5,966 bases of DNA from RGIG3009 sp964433065 (GTDB lineage: Bacteria; Bacillota; Clostridia; Oscillospirales; Acutalibacteraceae), in the NCBI GenBank assembly GCA_964433065.1, contig CAYSPZ010000086.1:1-5966 (forward strand), in the 5' to 3' direction. The stretch's first letter is position 1. The number at the start of each line of letters is the position of its first letter. A program made the position numbers and the translations under genes. Shown piece by piece: positions 5,609-5,966 of the stretch. Below the pieces are notes generated by a model. The model was not told the origin of the DNA. It did not search any database and saw nothing but the letters and a program-made list of their open reading frames with translations.

Positions 5609-5638
5609 ACGGTATGACTGTCATAGCAGTCATACCGT
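5609..5638 (-). promoter_or_regulatory. Perfect palindrome over the radical SAM transcription start, candidate operator
   Basis: Perfect 12-bp arms (ACGGTATGACTG and CAGTCATACCGT) flank a 6-nt centre. The palindrome begins directly after the -10 box and covers about -6 to +24 relative to the predicted start. A smaller palindrome, TATGAC-T-GTCATA (5613-5625), is nested in it, so three TATGAC half-sites occur. Because the expected start lies inside the upstream arm, only a truncated hairpin would be transcribed from this promoter. That favours a DNA operator over an RNA element. As a terminator for the M50 gene it is weaker, since only TTTT follows. The binding protein is unknown. Confidence 0.6.
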
Positions 5639-5667
5639 ATTATACCAAAAGGATTTGCGTTTTTCAA
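5639..5667 (-). promoter_or_regulatory. Strong predicted sigma-A promoter of the radical SAM gene pair
   Basis: On the minus strand TTGAAA (5662-5667, 5 of 6 consensus) is followed after exactly 17 nt by TATAAT (5639-5644, 6 of 6). TGG before the -10 box makes it an extended -10 promoter. The -35 box contains the stop codon of the M50 gene (5664-5666). Transcription would start near 5632. Confidence 0.75.
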
Positions 5668-5966
5668 CGGTTGTCCCGAAAAATGAGTAAAGAAATCAAA
5701 TAGGTGCATAAAATCAGCAAGGAGAGGTTATACCCATCGCTCACAAACACCGCTACACCCAACACGGTGATCGGTAACAAGACCATCCACGATACCGTGT
5801 GCATCACGCGATATGCCGTTTGGGCGTTGAGTCGCAAACACAACAACGCGTATAATGCCTCGCCGCCATCGAGGGATGCGATCGGTAACAGGTGAAAACA
5901 CCCCACCAACCCGTGTACCGCCGTATTAAGCACGTTTGCGCCCGACAGGTGCAGAAAGACGGCGCA
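5664..5966 (-). CDS. M50 family site-2-protease-like membrane metalloprotease, C-terminal part
   Basis: The frame is open from the right window edge to TGA 5664-5666, giving 100 residues of the C-terminal part; the start lies outside. The motif FHLLPIASLDGGEAL corresponds to the second zinc-site motif of M50 proteases (NxxPxxxLDGG), whose Asp is a zinc ligand. The first motif, HExxH, would lie beyond the window. Two hydrophobic segments follow (about SWMVLLPITVLGVAVFV and LSLLILCTYLISLLIF), so the protein is an integral membrane intramembrane protease or a relative. Clostridia often carry a SpoIVFB-like M50 gene just before the TIGR03960/TIGR03936 pair, which fits. His stands where the family usually has Asn. 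An internal GTG at 5933 is not the real start, because coding sequence continues upstream. Confidence 0.8.
   Translation of the reverse strand, partial: CAVFLHLSGANVLNTAVHGLVGCFHLLPIASLDGGEALYALLCLRLNAQTAYRVMHTVSWMVLLPITVLGVAVFVSDGYNLSLLILCTYLISLLIFRDNR

Noticed and set aside
1..5966. Mobile elements, CRISPR arrays, tRNA/rRNA genes, defence or toxin-antitoxin modules
   Set aside because: No transposase, integrase, repeat-spacer pattern, tRNA-like fold or small antitoxin-like pair was seen on reading both strands. The window is compact housekeeping sequence.

Overview
The window looks like a housekeeping stretch of a Gram-positive, low-to-mid-GC bacterium, most likely a Clostridia-class Bacillota (perhaps the Oscillospiraceae/Eubacteriales side). 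The reasons are strong AGGAGG-type ribosome binding sites, the rplS/rbgA/lepB/rnhB/yraN gene set, and the Clostridia-typical trio of an M50 membrane protease, a TIGR03960-type radical SAM protein and its TIGR03936 partner. This taxonomic call is inference from gene content, not a search. All complete genes lie on the minus strand, so transcription runs right to left.

Right part (5966 to 3103): the C-terminal part of an M50 site-2-protease-like membrane protein enters from the right edge. Its stop codon overlaps the -35 box of a strong promoter (TTGAAA, 17 nt, extended TGGTATAAT). A perfect 12-bp-armed palindrome sits directly over the predicted transcription start. This promoter drives a two-gene unit: a 611-aa radical SAM protein with an unusual second Cys-rich tail, then a TIGR03936/DUF2344 protein that overlaps it by 14 nt and probably starts with TTG.

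Middle (3102 to 2476): an A/T-tract region and a consensus promoter (TTGCAT, 17 nt, TATAAT) serve rplS (ribosomal protein L19). Its leader of about 130 nt can fold into a closed multi-hairpin structure, a candidate autoregulatory leader. A perfect 11-bp terminator hairpin follows rplS. The -35 box of the next promoter is embedded in that hairpin.

Left part (2475 to 91): rbgA (50S assembly GTPase), lepB (signal peptidase I), rnhB (RNase HII) and yraN (nuclease-fold protein) form a tight operon with gaps or overlaps of 14 nt, -8 nt and 9 nt. The left edge probably holds the 3' end of an unidentified plus-strand gene that overlaps the yraN tail.

The genes serve ribosome supply and assembly (L19, RbgA), protein export (LepB) and nucleic-acid maintenance (RNase HII). 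I see no mobile element, CRISPR array, tRNA, rRNA or defence system. The most original material is regulatory (palindrome-covered promoter, L19 leader, terminator/promoter overlap), plus the uncharacterised radical SAM pair.
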